Positions 17,684 through 25,412 are shown, numbered from the stretch's first letter. The stretch: DNA of 29,660 nucleotides from Candidatus Latescibacterota bacterium (GCA_022826515.1 JAJDUT010000128.1:1-29660), one strand, 5' to 3'. The notes: generated by a model from the letters alone, not told the origin. Program-made: numbers and translations.

Positions 17684-17756
17684 GACCTGCTTCCATGGTT
17701 GGTGGGATTGTAAGGACCAAATAATATATCCTACCGCCGCGGACAGTCGCAAGGGC
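17641..17756. repeat. prpD leader/promoter direct repeat, copy B
   Basis: Duplicate of 14151-14270 in the same orientation, about 3.5 kb away. It brackets the 2-hydroxyacid dehydrogenase and the restriction-modification pair with copy A. Similarity ends at CGCAAGGG (about 17756), just before the 3' end of the YgjP-type gene. It probably carries a promoter reading leftwards into the methylase. Confidence 0.85.
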
Positions 17757-17765
17757 ACATGTCGA

Positions 17766-18476
17766 TTAAGACAATACCGTTTCTAAGCGATGCTTTCGTT
17801 TCTTCCAGTCGGGAAGAAACTGCTCAAGCAAGTTGTAAAACTCTGGTCCGTGATTGAGATGGAATAAGTGGCATAGCTCGTGGATAGCGACGTATTCAAT
17901 GCATTCTCGGGGTGCTTTTATAAGTTCCAGATTCAATGTTACGCCGCGTTTAACACTGAAACTGCCCCAGAGCGTTTTCATCTTGCGGATTTTAAGTGCA
18001 GGCTTGTCCACGCCCTTTTTTTTAAAGAGCTGCCAACATTCTGCAAATACTTGAGCAAAATAAACCTCCGCCTCGCTCCAGTACCATGCTTCAAGCAACA
18101 TCGCTATGTGCTCTGGCTTGTCGTCAACCGCTTGTATGTGAAAGAAGTCGCGCTTTAACAAAACCTCGTCTGTGTCAGACGGCCTTATCTTCAGCCGATA
18201 CTGTTTGCCGAGGTAAAGGTGGCTTTCGCCGCCGACAAACTGCCGCTCGGGAGTGCGCGGTCCAAGTTGTGCAAAATAGCGAATCTGGCGTTTTATCCAG
18301 CGCGCGCGTTTGTTAATGAAATCTTCGATTAAGGTTTCATCTTCTCCCAGTGGGGCTTTTACAACTACCGAGCCGTCGGGGTGAACGGCGATCTCGATAG
18401 TCTTTCTTTTGGAGTAACTCAGGTGGAAGGGGATGGACTCGCCGGCATAGGTGAGGGTGCGGTTTGTTTTTGGCAT
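17766..18476 (-). CDS. YgjP/SprT-like metallopeptidase domain protein (DUF45)
   Basis: 236 residues from ATG 18476. The zinc motif HELCHLFHLNHG lies at 199-210 (HExxH plus a third His six residues on), in the family context KTLWGSFSVKRGVTLNLELIKAP...IEYVAIHELCH...PEFYNLLEQFLPDWKKRK. The N-terminal part (TIEIAVHPDGSVVVKAP, INKRARWIKRQI) is also typical. It follows hsdR by about 60 nt on the same strand; genes of this family very often accompany type I restriction hsdR, where their job is unclear. It is predicted cytoplasmic, with peptidase activity inferred from the motif. Confidence 0.9.
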   Translation of the reverse strand: MPKTNRTLTYAGESIPFHLSYSKRKTIEIAVHPDGSVVVKAPLGEDETLIEDFINKRARWIKRQIRYFAQLGPRTPERQFVGGESHLYLGKQYRLKIRPSDTDEVLLKRDFFHIQAVDDKPEHIAMLLEAWYWSEAEVYFAQVFAECWQLFKKKGVDKPALKIRKMKTLWGSFSVKRGVTLNLELIKAPRECIEYVAIHELCHLFHLNHGPEFYNLLEQFLPDWKKRKHRLETVLS

Positions 18477-18480
18477 TAGA

Positions 18481-18519
18481 TTATCCGCAGATGGCGCAGA
18501 TGGCGCAGATGGGCGCAGA
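18481..18519 (+). repeat. GCAGATG dispersed repeat, copy R2
   Basis: TTATCCGCAGATGGCGCAGA followed by two more GGCGCAGA-type units, in the short space between the hsdR stop (18538) and the YgjP-type gene start (18476). Same plus-strand orientation as R1. Confidence 0.9.
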
Positions 18520-18537
18520 ATAGGAGGCGTCGATCAT

Positions 18538-21500
18538 TCAGGAGCGTCTCCAGGATTTGGCTATTTTCATTGTTTGGCTGATCATTGCGTCCATCTGTGC
18601 CGACGATAAATCAATGCCATGCACGTCTTTTACCACGTCGTAAAAGAAATCATCCATCTCGTTTTTTGCGGCGTTTTGCGCGTCGCTATCGTTCCAAAAG
18701 TCCACCTTCCAATTTTTTTCTAGCGCGTCTTTGACGGCAAGCGCCGTTTCTGTGGCGACATAGTCAACGCGGCTTTCACCTACCTCAGTCAGACAAGGTT
18801 TGATCACCCCAAAATACGCGCTGGCCTCCTCGTTATCGCGGATGGAGTCGGGCACATCGTCGCGTTGTGTGTTGGCGACCTCATCGCGGATAGCGCTCAC
18901 CTTTTGCAAATAGTCAAGGTCTGATATCCGCTGATTCTTGAAACCGTCAATTGCGTCTTGAATGAGCTTTGAGAACTTCTCGTAGAAGGCCGGGTCTTTG
19001 TCCATGTTTTCAGTAATTGTGCGCTTGGCCGAGTGGGCGATAATATCGGCCCTTGCCGCCGTAGTCTTGGCTTGATAGACGCCGCGCTGCTCTTTGACCA
19101 TAGAGAAGGTCTTGTCGTCAAACATATTCACGGGATCGTTTAATAGAGTGACCTCGTTGGCCTGGATATGCGTGTCCAGCAGTTTTTTAATCCGGGGTTC
19201 GTAGTCGCGGTAATCAATGGTTTCGGCGTAGCGCAGTTGGACTGCTGACCTCAGTTTCTGGAAACGCTTGAGATCGTTTTTGTAGCGATTTAGTTGCGCC
19301 TCGTCGGTCTGCATAATGAACTGCTCGGCTGAGAGGGCAATAGCAAGGGTCTTGCTGTATTCCGTGAGGCGTTCGTAAAACTCATTCCGCACTGCGTCGT
19401 CCGCTAGCAGCACTTCGTAGCGTTCTTCATCGCGGGAGTTTTTGATTTCCTTGAAGATACCCCACAGGTCTGAGTAGCGTTGCGGCAGCTTTGACACTTC
19501 TGCGTGGATGGAGGTCAGGAAATCTGCGAGGTCGTCGCCGTCAAAGCCCGCAAGTGCGTCGTACGTGTGCAGCGCTTTGTCTAGTTCACCCAGCACATTG
19601 GCATAGTCGATGATGTAGCCGAACTCCTTGCCTTCGTGCAGACGGTTTACGCGGGCAATCGCCTGGAGCAGCGTGTGTTCGCGCAATTTGCGGCACAGGT
19701 AGAGCACGGTGTTGCGCGGCGCGTCAAATCCTGTGATGAGTTTATCTACTACGATCAGAATTTCTGGTTTGTCCGAGTGCTTGAACTGGGCGATGACTTG
19801 CTTGGTGTATTGATCTTCGGACCCGTAACGGGCCATCATTTTGTCCCAGAACTTGCTCACCTCATTTGTCGTCTCTGCGCCTACTTCCTCATGTCCCTCC
19901 CGCGTATCCGGCGGGGAGATGACGACCTCGGATGAGACTGCGCCGATCTCATTGAGCGATTCGCGATACTTGAGCGCGGTCGCCTTGCTGTCCGCTACAA
20001 GCTGAGCCTTAAATCCCGTGTTCTGCCAAGTGGTCTGGAAATGCCGGCTAATATCAAACGCGCACATATAGACGACCTGATCGGTCCTATTTAACTCTTG
20101 GGCGCGTGCGTATTTTCGCTTTAGGTCTGCTTTCTGTTCTTCTGCCAAGTCTTCGGTGTGGCGAGCGAACCAGAGGTCAATGGCGGCCTGATTCTGTTCC
20201 ATCTCCACGTGCCGCCCTTCGTAAAGGAGGGGAACCACGGCCTTGTCCGCGATTGCTCGCCGGACGGAATAATGCGGTTCAATCAAACTGCCGAATCGGG
20301 CAAAGCTGTTTTTTTCTTCTTTGAGCAGCGGCGTCCCGGTGAAGCCGATAAAGCAGGCATTGGGCAGCATTTGTCTCATGCGCGCTGCTAGGGAGCCGAA
20401 ATTAGTGCGGTGGCTTTCGTCAACGAGGACGATAATATCGGCGGAATCATCTACGTATTTCTCAGCGGAAAGCGCCTTGTCGAACTTATTGATCAGCGTG
20501 GTGATGATGCCGACTTTGTTCTTGATGTGTCTGATTAGATTGCGGCCGGATGTTGCCTGCTCCTTGTCCAGATTGCAGGCCGCGAAGGTATTGCCTAGTT
20601 GTTTGTCCAAGTCTTTGCGATCTGTTACCAGAATCATGCGCGGGCTGGTCAGGTCTGGATCTAAGGATAGGGCGCGGACCAGCATGACCATGGTGATGGA
20701 CTTCCCGGAACCCTGCGTGTGCCAGACGATACCGCCCAGGCGGCGACCTTCGTTGTCTTTTTGCTTGATGCGCTTTATGGCGGTACGGACCAGAAAGAAC
20801 TGCTGGTAGCGGGCAATTTTTTTCTGACCAGATTCAAAGACTATAAAACCGAAAATTAGCTCCAACAGGCGCTCGGGTCGGCACAGACTGTAGATGCAGA
20901 GATCCTGTTCCGTAACCAGTCGGTCGTCGCTGCGCTCAAGTGCGTCAAAGTGCGACCGCGCCGAGGCGAACTCACCGGAGAACAGGGCGTCTTTGTCTCT
21001 ACTGGAAAGCGCTTTATTGATGCAGGCGTTTACGTCGCGCTCGGCATCCTCCAACTCGTCCCAAACGCTCCAGAACTCCTTTGAGGTGCCCACTGTTGCG
21101 TATTTGGCTTCGTTTTTGTTCACGGCGAGTAAGACTTGCGCGTACGTGAAAAGCCTCGGGATGTATTCGTCGCCTTGATTGCGGATCGTTTGGGATACTG
21201 CTTGTTCTACATCCGTATCGGGGGCTTTGCACTCGATCACGACTAGGGGAATGCCGTTCACGAATAGGACGATGTCGGGTCTTGCGGTCTCTGTGCTGCG
21301 GGCGCGTTCAACGGAGAATTCTGCTACGGCGTGGAATGCGTTGTTGGCGGGGTTTTTCCAGTCGATGTAGTTCAGGGTGAAACTTTTTGAATCGCCTTCG
21401 ATGGTTTGTTCAAGTGCCGTGCCGAGGGTTATCAGATCGTAGATTGCTTCGTTTGTTTTTTGCAGGCCGTCGTATTGGACGGTTTTGAGTTTCTGGATGG

Positions 21501-21729
21501 CGGACTGGATGTTCTCCTCGCTGAACAGGTATTCGCCGCCTTTGTAGCGGATGCGGTTTATTTTTTTGAGTTGATCGCGCAGGATGTTTTCCAAGAGGAC
21601 GTTGGAGGCGCGACTGCCGCGCTCGGTCATTGCTTGGGTGGGGGGGAGATACTGGTAGCCTAGGTTGATTAGCTGTTGGAGGGCGGGGATTTGGGAGAGG
21701 TGTTTTTCGCTAAAGGGGAAGGTGGGCAT
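18538..21729 (-). CDS. hsdR: Type I restriction enzyme R subunit (DNA translocase/endonuclease)
   Basis: 1063 residues from ATG 21729, with AGGAAC about 8 nt upstream. It cleaves unmodified DNA after ATP-driven translocation in complex with HsdM and HsdS. The N-terminal nuclease domain has RPDIVLFVNGIPLVVIECKA (Asp152, Glu166, Lys168). The superfamily 2 motor has Walker A HTQGSGKS (337-344), DESH (437-440), GFTGTP in motif III, and ITGFDAPRNTVLYLCRKL...LLQAIARVNR as motifs V-VI. A long helical C-terminal part (about 800-1063) should contact HsdM/HsdS. Length is normal and no lesion is seen. It is separated from hsdM by about 3.7 kb of accessory genes, so the operon has been invaded. Confidence 0.96.
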   Translation of the reverse strand: MPTFPFSEKHLSQIPALQQLINLGYQYLPPTQAMTERGSRASNVLLENILRDQLKKINRIRYKGGEYLFSEENIQSAIQKLKTVQYDGLQKTNEAIYDLITLGTALEQTIEGDSKSFTLNYIDWKNPANNAFHAVAEFSVERARSTETARPDIVLFVNGIPLVVIECKAPDTDVEQAVSQTIRNQGDEYIPRLFTYAQVLLAVNKNEAKYATVGTSKEFWSVWDELEDAERDVNACINKALSSRDKDALFSGEFASARSHFDALERSDDRLVTEQDLCIYSLCRPERLLELIFGFIVFESGQKKIARYQQFFLVRTAIKRIKQKDNEGRRLGGIVWHTQGSGKSITMVMLVRALSLDPDLTSPRMILVTDRKDLDKQLGNTFAACNLDKEQATSGRNLIRHIKNKVGIITTLINKFDKALSAEKYVDDSADIIVLVDESHRTNFGSLAARMRQMLPNACFIGFTGTPLLKEEKNSFARFGSLIEPHYSVRRAIADKAVVPLLYEGRHVEMEQNQAAIDLWFARHTEDLAEEQKADLKRKYARAQELNRTDQVVYMCAFDISRHFQTTWQNTGFKAQLVADSKATALKYRESLNEIGAVSSEVVISPPDTREGHEEVGAETTNEVSKFWDKMMARYGSEDQYTKQVIAQFKHSDKPEILIVVDKLITGFDAPRNTVLYLCRKLREHTLLQAIARVNRLHEGKEFGYIIDYANVLGELDKALHTYDALAGFDGDDLADFLTSIHAEVSKLPQRYSDLWGIFKEIKNSRDEERYEVLLADDAVRNEFYERLTEYSKTLAIALSAEQFIMQTDEAQLNRYKNDLKRFQKLRSAVQLRYAETIDYRDYEPRIKKLLDTHIQANEVTLLNDPVNMFDDKTFSMVKEQRGVYQAKTTAARADIIAHSAKRTITENMDKDPAFYEKFSKLIQDAIDGFKNQRISDLDYLQKVSAIRDEVANTQRDDVPDSIRDNEEASAYFGVIKPCLTEVGESRVDYVATETALAVKDALEKNWKVDFWNDSDAQNAAKNEMDDFFYDVVKDVHGIDLSSAQMDAMISQTMKIAKSWRRS

Positions 21730-21755
21730 GGTTTTGTTCCTATTTTAGGCTCTGA

Positions 21756-21982
21756 CCAGTCAAGTACCAGTCAAGTAGTATAAGCGTCGTATAATCAATA
21801 ACTTATGGAAAATAGAATCCCGATTCGTCGGCTGCCAGTCAAGTAGCTGTCAATTACTAAACGAACTAGGAAAGTGTGTCTCAAACAGGTTGTCAGTCAA
21901 GTACCAGTCAAGTAGGATAAGCGTCGTATAATCAATAACTTACGATAAATAGAACCCCGGTTCGTCGGCTGCCAGTCAAGTA
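21756..21982. repeat. 137-bp-period direct repeat built on the 11-mer CCAGTCAAGTA
   Basis: Two 90-bp copies (21756-21845 and 21893-21982) differ at about 7 positions by eye. Each begins with two abutting 11-mers (21756-21766, 21767-21777; 21893-21903, 21904-21914) and ends with a third (21835-21845; 21972-21982). The interior GCGTCGTATAATCAATAACT is identical in both. A 47-bp non-repeated spacer separates the copies and starts with a degenerate 11-mer. The block fills most of the 279-bp gap upstream of hsdR, so it may include its promoter or an operator. Confidence 0.95.
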
Positions 21983-22008
21983 AAACTGTCATAGTCCCTT
22001 CAACTTCT

Positions 22009-23478
22009 CTAACGAGCCCAGAATGGTATGTACTTCATGTGCTTGGGCGATGCATCGGGAGTATGGGCGACGATGACACCAGCCTCTAAAGCATCGCGGA
22101 TGAGACGCGATGCCATTGACCGATTCTTCTCGCCAATGCCGAAGCGCTTGCGAATTGATGTGTTCGTCAAAAAATCTCGCTGGACATACTTCAGGCAGGC
22201 ATGCAGATAGCAGGCATGCAGCCGCTCTTCTTTGCTCATATCGGCCAAAGACTTACGGGCAAAAAGGACCGTGCGCGTGAAACCTTTTGGTACTTCAAAA
22301 AGTGGTGCGGGTAACTGATACAGTTCTACTTGAGAGACAACCTTGTCGATCCCGCTCCCTCGTTCCTCACAGATTTTAAACCGTCGTAACAGCGACGCCA
22401 GAATCTCGTTGCGGGACGCCGGAGGGTTGTCGAGGAAGCGTTGAGTGTCCACCAGTGGCTCGCCGGGATTAGTGATCTCAATGCGATCTTTGAATATCTC
22501 CACCATCGGCCCGGCTCCTCTTACAAAGAAGTCTTGATGAATGAGCGCATTGGCAACCAATTCACGCACGGCCAACTCGGGAAATTCTGGAATTGTCCGG
22601 CGAAATGCTTGCTCAATGACCTCTTGCGAGGGCAACCGAGCATTGATGTAATCAACCAGTCCCTCGAACCCTGAGGCGTAGCCCTTTACTTCTTCTTGCT
22701 CGCCTAATGCCTCAAGGCGGTCATTGCTGCGATACTGGATAATCCGAAGAGCCTTGCGCTTTAGGCGCGGGAAGTCACCAAGGTCTTTCGCAAACAGAAT
22801 CGCCCCTAAGTTCGTGATGTTGAAGCCGCCCGCTTCGCAGGGTGCAATCAGGCGGTCTCGCTGGAGCGCGTCGAGGATAGCGGCACGGCCATCGGGCAGG
22901 GGCGCGTCGAGCAGGTCGAAGTATTTGGGGTAGTTGAGTAGGAGCAGAACGTCCTCATCGCGCAGCCGTTCGGCGGCGATGCCTTCTTCAAAATTCACCC
23001 GATCAAATACGCGCCAGAGTGCCCGTTCCTTTTCGGGATAGTCTTTAAGCCTTCTTTTGGTGCTACCTACTCGGATGTACTCGACGCCCTCGAAGGCGAC
23101 AGGATGCCGCGAGGCACGTTCAATCTCTAAGAGCACAATGGGTCGCTCGTCGTGCGTAACTTCGTGGAAGCGAAAGTCAATGCGGGGAGTCAGCAGTCGC
23201 AACAGCCACGTCTCAAGCGGCTCGTTGCCCTTTTTTGCAGCCGCTGGCGAAAATTTTGTGCCAGTAATGGCCTGTGTTTCGTCTTCGACCCCCCAGAGCA
23301 TGTACGCATGGGCTTTGCCGTGGACGGCTGCTGCATTGGCCAGTGCTGAGATGTACTCCCCGATGGCATGCGGCTCGCGATAGTTGACTTTGAACTCAAC
23401 CCAATCCGTCTCGTGCGGCAAGTTGCACAGTTCGCGTACTAGGCCGAGGAGGTAATCGCGATTTCGGTTGTCGATCAT
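22009..23478 (-). CDS. AlbA_2 (Schlafen-type) / GHKL ATPase-domain protein
   Basis: 489 residues from ATG 23478, with GGAG about 5 nt upstream. The N-terminal AlbA_2 domain (about 1-125) opens with LPHETDWVEFKVNYREP and has ALANAAAVHGKAHAYMLWGVED and VAFEGVEYIRVGSTKRRLKD, the usual pattern. A C-terminal HATPase-like part has ELAVRELVANALIHQDFF (N box), DRIEITNPGEPL and KICEERGSGIDKV (G boxes). These proteins are often annotated as RecG-like or putative regulators and are frequent in defence islands. The Schlafen-like N-domain could be a nucleic-acid-binding or RNase module. It lies between hsdR and hsdM on the same strand, consistent with an accessory defence role (inference). Confidence 0.88.
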   Translation of the reverse strand: MIDNRNRDYLLGLVRELCNLPHETDWVEFKVNYREPHAIGEYISALANAAAVHGKAHAYMLWGVEDETQAITGTKFSPAAAKKGNEPLETWLLRLLTPRIDFRFHEVTHDERPIVLLEIERASRHPVAFEGVEYIRVGSTKRRLKDYPEKERALWRVFDRVNFEEGIAAERLRDEDVLLLLNYPKYFDLLDAPLPDGRAAILDALQRDRLIAPCEAGGFNITNLGAILFAKDLGDFPRLKRKALRIIQYRSNDRLEALGEQEEVKGYASGFEGLVDYINARLPSQEVIEQAFRRTIPEFPELAVRELVANALIHQDFFVRGAGPMVEIFKDRIEITNPGEPLVDTQRFLDNPPASRNEILASLLRRFKICEERGSGIDKVVSQVELYQLPAPLFEVPKGFTRTVLFARKSLADMSKEERLHACYLHACLKYVQRDFLTNTSIRKRFGIGEKNRSMASRLIRDALEAGVIVAHTPDASPKHMKYIPFWAR

Positions 23479-23480
23479 GG

Positions 23481-23615
23481 TTAGCTCCGCTCGGCGACTT
23501 GCAGGGCAAGGGTTGTTTTGCCGACCTGCCTTGCTCCCGAGACGACTTGAATGAAGCGCCGGGATTCTTGTAAGCGTCGGGCTAGCTCGGACGCTTGGGG
23601 TCTGATGAACGTCAT
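23481..23615 (-). pseudogene. N-terminal fragment of a DUF4143-type AAA ATPase
   Basis: 44 residues from ATG 23615: MTFIRPQASELARRLQESRR, then QVVSGARQVGKTTLALQVAERS and a stop at 23481. The Walker A GARQVGKTT is intact, but everything after it is absent. The stop is 2 nt before the AlbA_2 gene start, so the rest appears replaced by that gene. It may still act as a translated leader. Confidence 0.8.
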
Positions 23616-23616
23616 T

Positions 23617-23659
23617 TTGCTCAATTCTTTGAGTAATTTTACTCAGTGTATTGAGTAAA
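23617..23659. promoter_or_regulatory. Two adjacent TTACTCAA/TTGAGTAA palindromes
   Basis: Just upstream of the ATPase fragment start lie TTGCTCAA...TTGAGTAA (23617-23624/23629-23636, one mismatch) and the perfect TTTACTCA...TGAGTAAA (23638-23645/23652-23659). The tandem dyads, AT-rich and next to an ATG, look like a two-site operator or promoter region that would drive the AlbA_2 gene. The regulator is unknown. Confidence 0.55.
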
Positions 23660-23683
23660 TTGTAAAGTGCCGTGTTGACGATC

Positions 23684-23710
23684 TATCCGCAGACGACGCA
23701 GATGGATGCA
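23684..23710 (+). repeat. GCAGATG dispersed repeat, copy R3 (degenerate)
   Basis: TATCCGCAGACGACGCAGAT followed by GGATGCA lies just after the hsdS2 stop (23717 on the minus strand). It is the most diverged of the six copies. Confidence 0.8.
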
Positions 23711-23716
23711 CGTTAT

Positions 23717-24287
23717 TTAGTTGTCTCCTGATTGAATTCGCCATTTCCCGGTCAGCAGCTTCTGCATCAAGCCGCGTTTTTGAATGCGATATTGTTCGGC
23801 TAGGGCCTTGGTTTTCTCAATCGCCGTGTCCATGTTTCCAGTAAAGACGCGATGGCTTTTTGTTCGGAGGGGGAGGGACAAGAATAGATTGCTTATGAAC
23901 GTCGTTGCGATTAAGCGTCGGCACACCACTCCCCGCATGAAATCTATCCAGTCTCAGATTTTGTAGGGCATAGAACACGAACTTGGGGTGATTATCTTTG
24001 AAATCAGTGACCCATAGAGATGTATTGTGTGGCCAGTAGTCCTGGATCACATAAGTGACTTCTCCGATTGTGCCAGACCTTCCTGTCACTACACCGGGGG
24101 CTTTGGACTTATACTCGGAATGGTAGTTGTTTATGCCATTGGAGTAAACAACGGGATAAGCTCCCTCTTCAATCTGACCAGTAGGTAAGTCAAAACCTCT
24201 TTGGAGAGGAGAGAAATCTATAATCTTCACTCTTCGCCACCCCTTCGGCAACGCTTCATTTTTCGCCGTTTTCCTACTCAAAGTCAC
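23717..24287 (-). pseudogene. hsdS: Type I restriction S subunit, single TRD, two frameshifts (hsdS2)
   Basis: Starts at GTG 24287 (GGGAAG upstream) with LPKGWRRVKIIDFSPLQRGF, a standard target-recognition-domain opening, and continues through GVVTGRSGTIGEVTYV and SGVPTLNRNDVHKQSILVPP. At about 23865 the frame shifts: EQKAIASLLETW is found in the next frame. At about 23831 it shifts again to DTAIEKTKALAEQYRIQKRG and LMQKLLTGKWRI, the normal C-terminal helix, stopping at 23717. One missing G at each site explains both. With repair it would be a half-size S subunit of about 190 residues. HsdS sets the DNA sequence recognised by the complex. Confidence 0.85.
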
Positions 24288-24307
24288 TCTATGATCTTCC
24301 CTTTGAA

Positions 24308-24422
24308 CAGTTCGGAATTTCCGAACAGTTGTTCTCCTCTTGGCTGCTACGGCAGTTATTCGGAATTTCCGAATAACTGATCTTGTCTGTCACGGCAGTT
24401 GTCCGGAATTTCCGGATAACTG
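24308..24422. repeat. Three tandem palindromes with TCCGGAATTTCCGGA-type cores
   Basis: P1 core 24310-24326, P2 24353-24379 (CAGTTATTCGGA-ATT-TCCGAATAACTG, perfect 12-nt arms), P3 24396-24422 (same layout, one mismatch). P2 and P3 are 43 bp apart and share the lead-in ACGGCAGTT. P3 differs from P2 by a T-to-C change matched by A-to-G on the other arm, so pairing is kept. They lie between the J-domain gene and hsdS2, in a 284-bp gap with no convincing gene. Confidence 0.92.
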
Positions 24423-24497
24423 ATTCTCGGTCTAATGCATCGCGATTCTTTCCTTGCCGGACCGACGGGTGATAATCGCTCAAGATTTCGTCAGCGG

Positions 24498-24524
24498 CAG
24501 TATGTGCAAAACTTGCACATACTG
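24498..24524. repeat. Fourth palindrome, same geometry, different core
   Basis: CAGTATGTGCAA (24498-24509), AAC, and TTGCACATACTG (24513-24524) form a perfect 12-3-12 dyad. It has the same total length, the same CAGT...ACTG ends and the same preceding CGG as P2 and P3, but an unrelated core. Confidence 0.92.
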
Positions 24525-24571
24525 GCTCCCGGTCTTTTTATGCTTCTCACACAGAACAGCGAAGACCAAAA

Positions 24572-24964
24572 TCAGAAACCGCTCAGAATGAGCAGAACCA
24601 ACGATAGGGTCGTGAAAATCATCAAGAAGATGGTCCACTTAAACATGCGGGACATCTTGGTTTCGATCCGGTCGAGTCCTTCTGACACACTTTTTCCAAA
24701 TTCATCAAAGGACTGTTTCATTTTGTCGAGGGACTGCTCTATGTCCTCAAATTGCTCTAACAATTCATCCAGATCGGTCCCCTCCTGTCCCGTCAACAAG
24801 CGATAGGCATGAGCACCCTTCTTAAATGCCTCTTCGGCAACCGGGTTGTCTGGGTTGCGGTCGGGGTGATGCTTGAGGGCATAGCGGCGAAACGCCGACT
24901 TTATCGTCTCTGTGGTGGCGTCCTCACCCACACCCAAAATGAGGCGGGCTTCTCGTCGTCTCAT
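24572..24964 (-). CDS. J-domain (DnaJ-like) tail-anchored membrane protein
   Basis: 130 residues from ATG 24964, which overlaps the upstream stop as ATGA. The N-terminal J-domain (about 4-60) has [33 protein letters not shown] with the HPD tripeptide at 33-35, and AYRLLTG at its end; it would stimulate an Hsp70 ATPase. A coiled-coil-like stretch (about 66-108, [20 protein letters not shown]) leads to one hydrophobic segment (about 109-128, [20 protein letters not shown]) at the extreme C-terminus, so the J-domain should face the cytoplasm. It lacks the Gly/Phe and zinc-finger regions of DnaJ itself. Its place inside a type I restriction operon is unusual. Confidence 0.87.
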   Translation of the reverse strand: MRRREARLILGVGEDATTETIKSAFRRYALKHHPDRNPDNPVAEEAFKKGAHAYRLLTGQEGTDLDELLEQFEDIEQSLDKMKQSFDEFGKSVSEGLDRIETKMSRMFKWTIFLMIFTTLSLVLLILSGF

Positions 24965-25404
24965 GCCCTTATCCTTTTTTTATCCGCAGATGACGCAGAT
25001 GACGCAGATGTTGACAGATTAAATACCAGCCTTTTGTACTCTAGTCTTGCGGCACCAAAATTGATGAGCAGGGCTTTATTCAAGCCTGATGCCTTGAGAT
25101 AGTTAATGACTTGAGCCTCTTCAATACCGGACAGTTTTTGCAGAGCCTTCAATTCGACTATCACAGAGTCAAAGCAGATAAAGTCTGCTTGGTAATAGGA
25201 TTGCATCTCTTGCCCCTTATACCGTACAGTCAACTTCTTTTCACGAGTATAAGATATCCTCCGGAACAAGAACTCTTGCTCTAATGCCTCCTGATAAACC
25301 GCCTCAAGAAAACCACACCCCAGCTCATTATGCACCGCCATAGCAGCACCAATAACCGCGTAAGTCTCCTCATCTCTCCTATTATCTGCGCTCATCTGCG
25401 TCAT
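24961..25404 (-). CDS. GxxExxY protein (PD-(D/E)XK nuclease-like)
   Basis: 147 residues from ATG 25404, overlapping the hsdM stop (ATGA); its own stop overlaps the J-domain start in the same way. The family core is clear: [27 protein letters not shown] with the GFLEAVY signature (31-37), [19 protein letters not shown] giving Asp74, Glu84 and Lys86 as candidate nuclease residues, and [17 protein letters not shown]. The first residues ([10 protein letters not shown]) and the last 19 ([13 protein letters not shown]...) are translated from GCAGATG repeat copies R5 and R4. Function of the family is unknown; the fold suggests nuclease. Confidence 0.9.
   Translation of the reverse strand: MTQMSADNRRDEETYAVIGAAMAVHNELGCGFLEAVYQEALEQEFLFRRISYTREKKLTVRYKGQEMQSYYQADFICFDSVIVELKALQKLSGIEEAQVINYLKASGLNKALLINFGAARLEYKRLVFNLSTSASSASSADKKRIRA
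24981..25010 (+). repeat. GCAGATG dispersed repeat, copy R4
   Basis: TATCCGCAGATGACGCAGAT plus GACGCAGATG, in plus orientation at the 3' end of the GxxExxY gene, encoding its last residues. It is inverted relative to R5. Confidence 0.92.
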
Positions 25405-25412
25405 CTGCGGAT
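25384..25412 (-). repeat. GCAGATG dispersed repeat, copy R5
   Basis: Read on the minus strand: ATCCGCAGATGACGCAGATG, then AGCGCAGAT. It supplies the last codons and the stop of hsdM and the start codon of the GxxExxY gene. With R4 it forms a 21-bp near-terminal inverted repeat around that gene. Confidence 0.92.

Noticed and set aside
21756..21982. Plasmid-type iteron origin
   Set aside because: No replication initiator gene or DnaA-box cluster nearby; the iteron-like 11-mers alone do not support an origin.
24289..24483. 64-codon frame through the palindromes
   Set aside because: Its repeated SEIPN(N)C segments are simply the palindromes translated; no domain and no convincing start site.
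24308..24524. CRISPR array
   Set aside because: Units are palindromes with short gaps and diverging cores, only four units, and no cas genes; spacing and spacer pattern do not fit.
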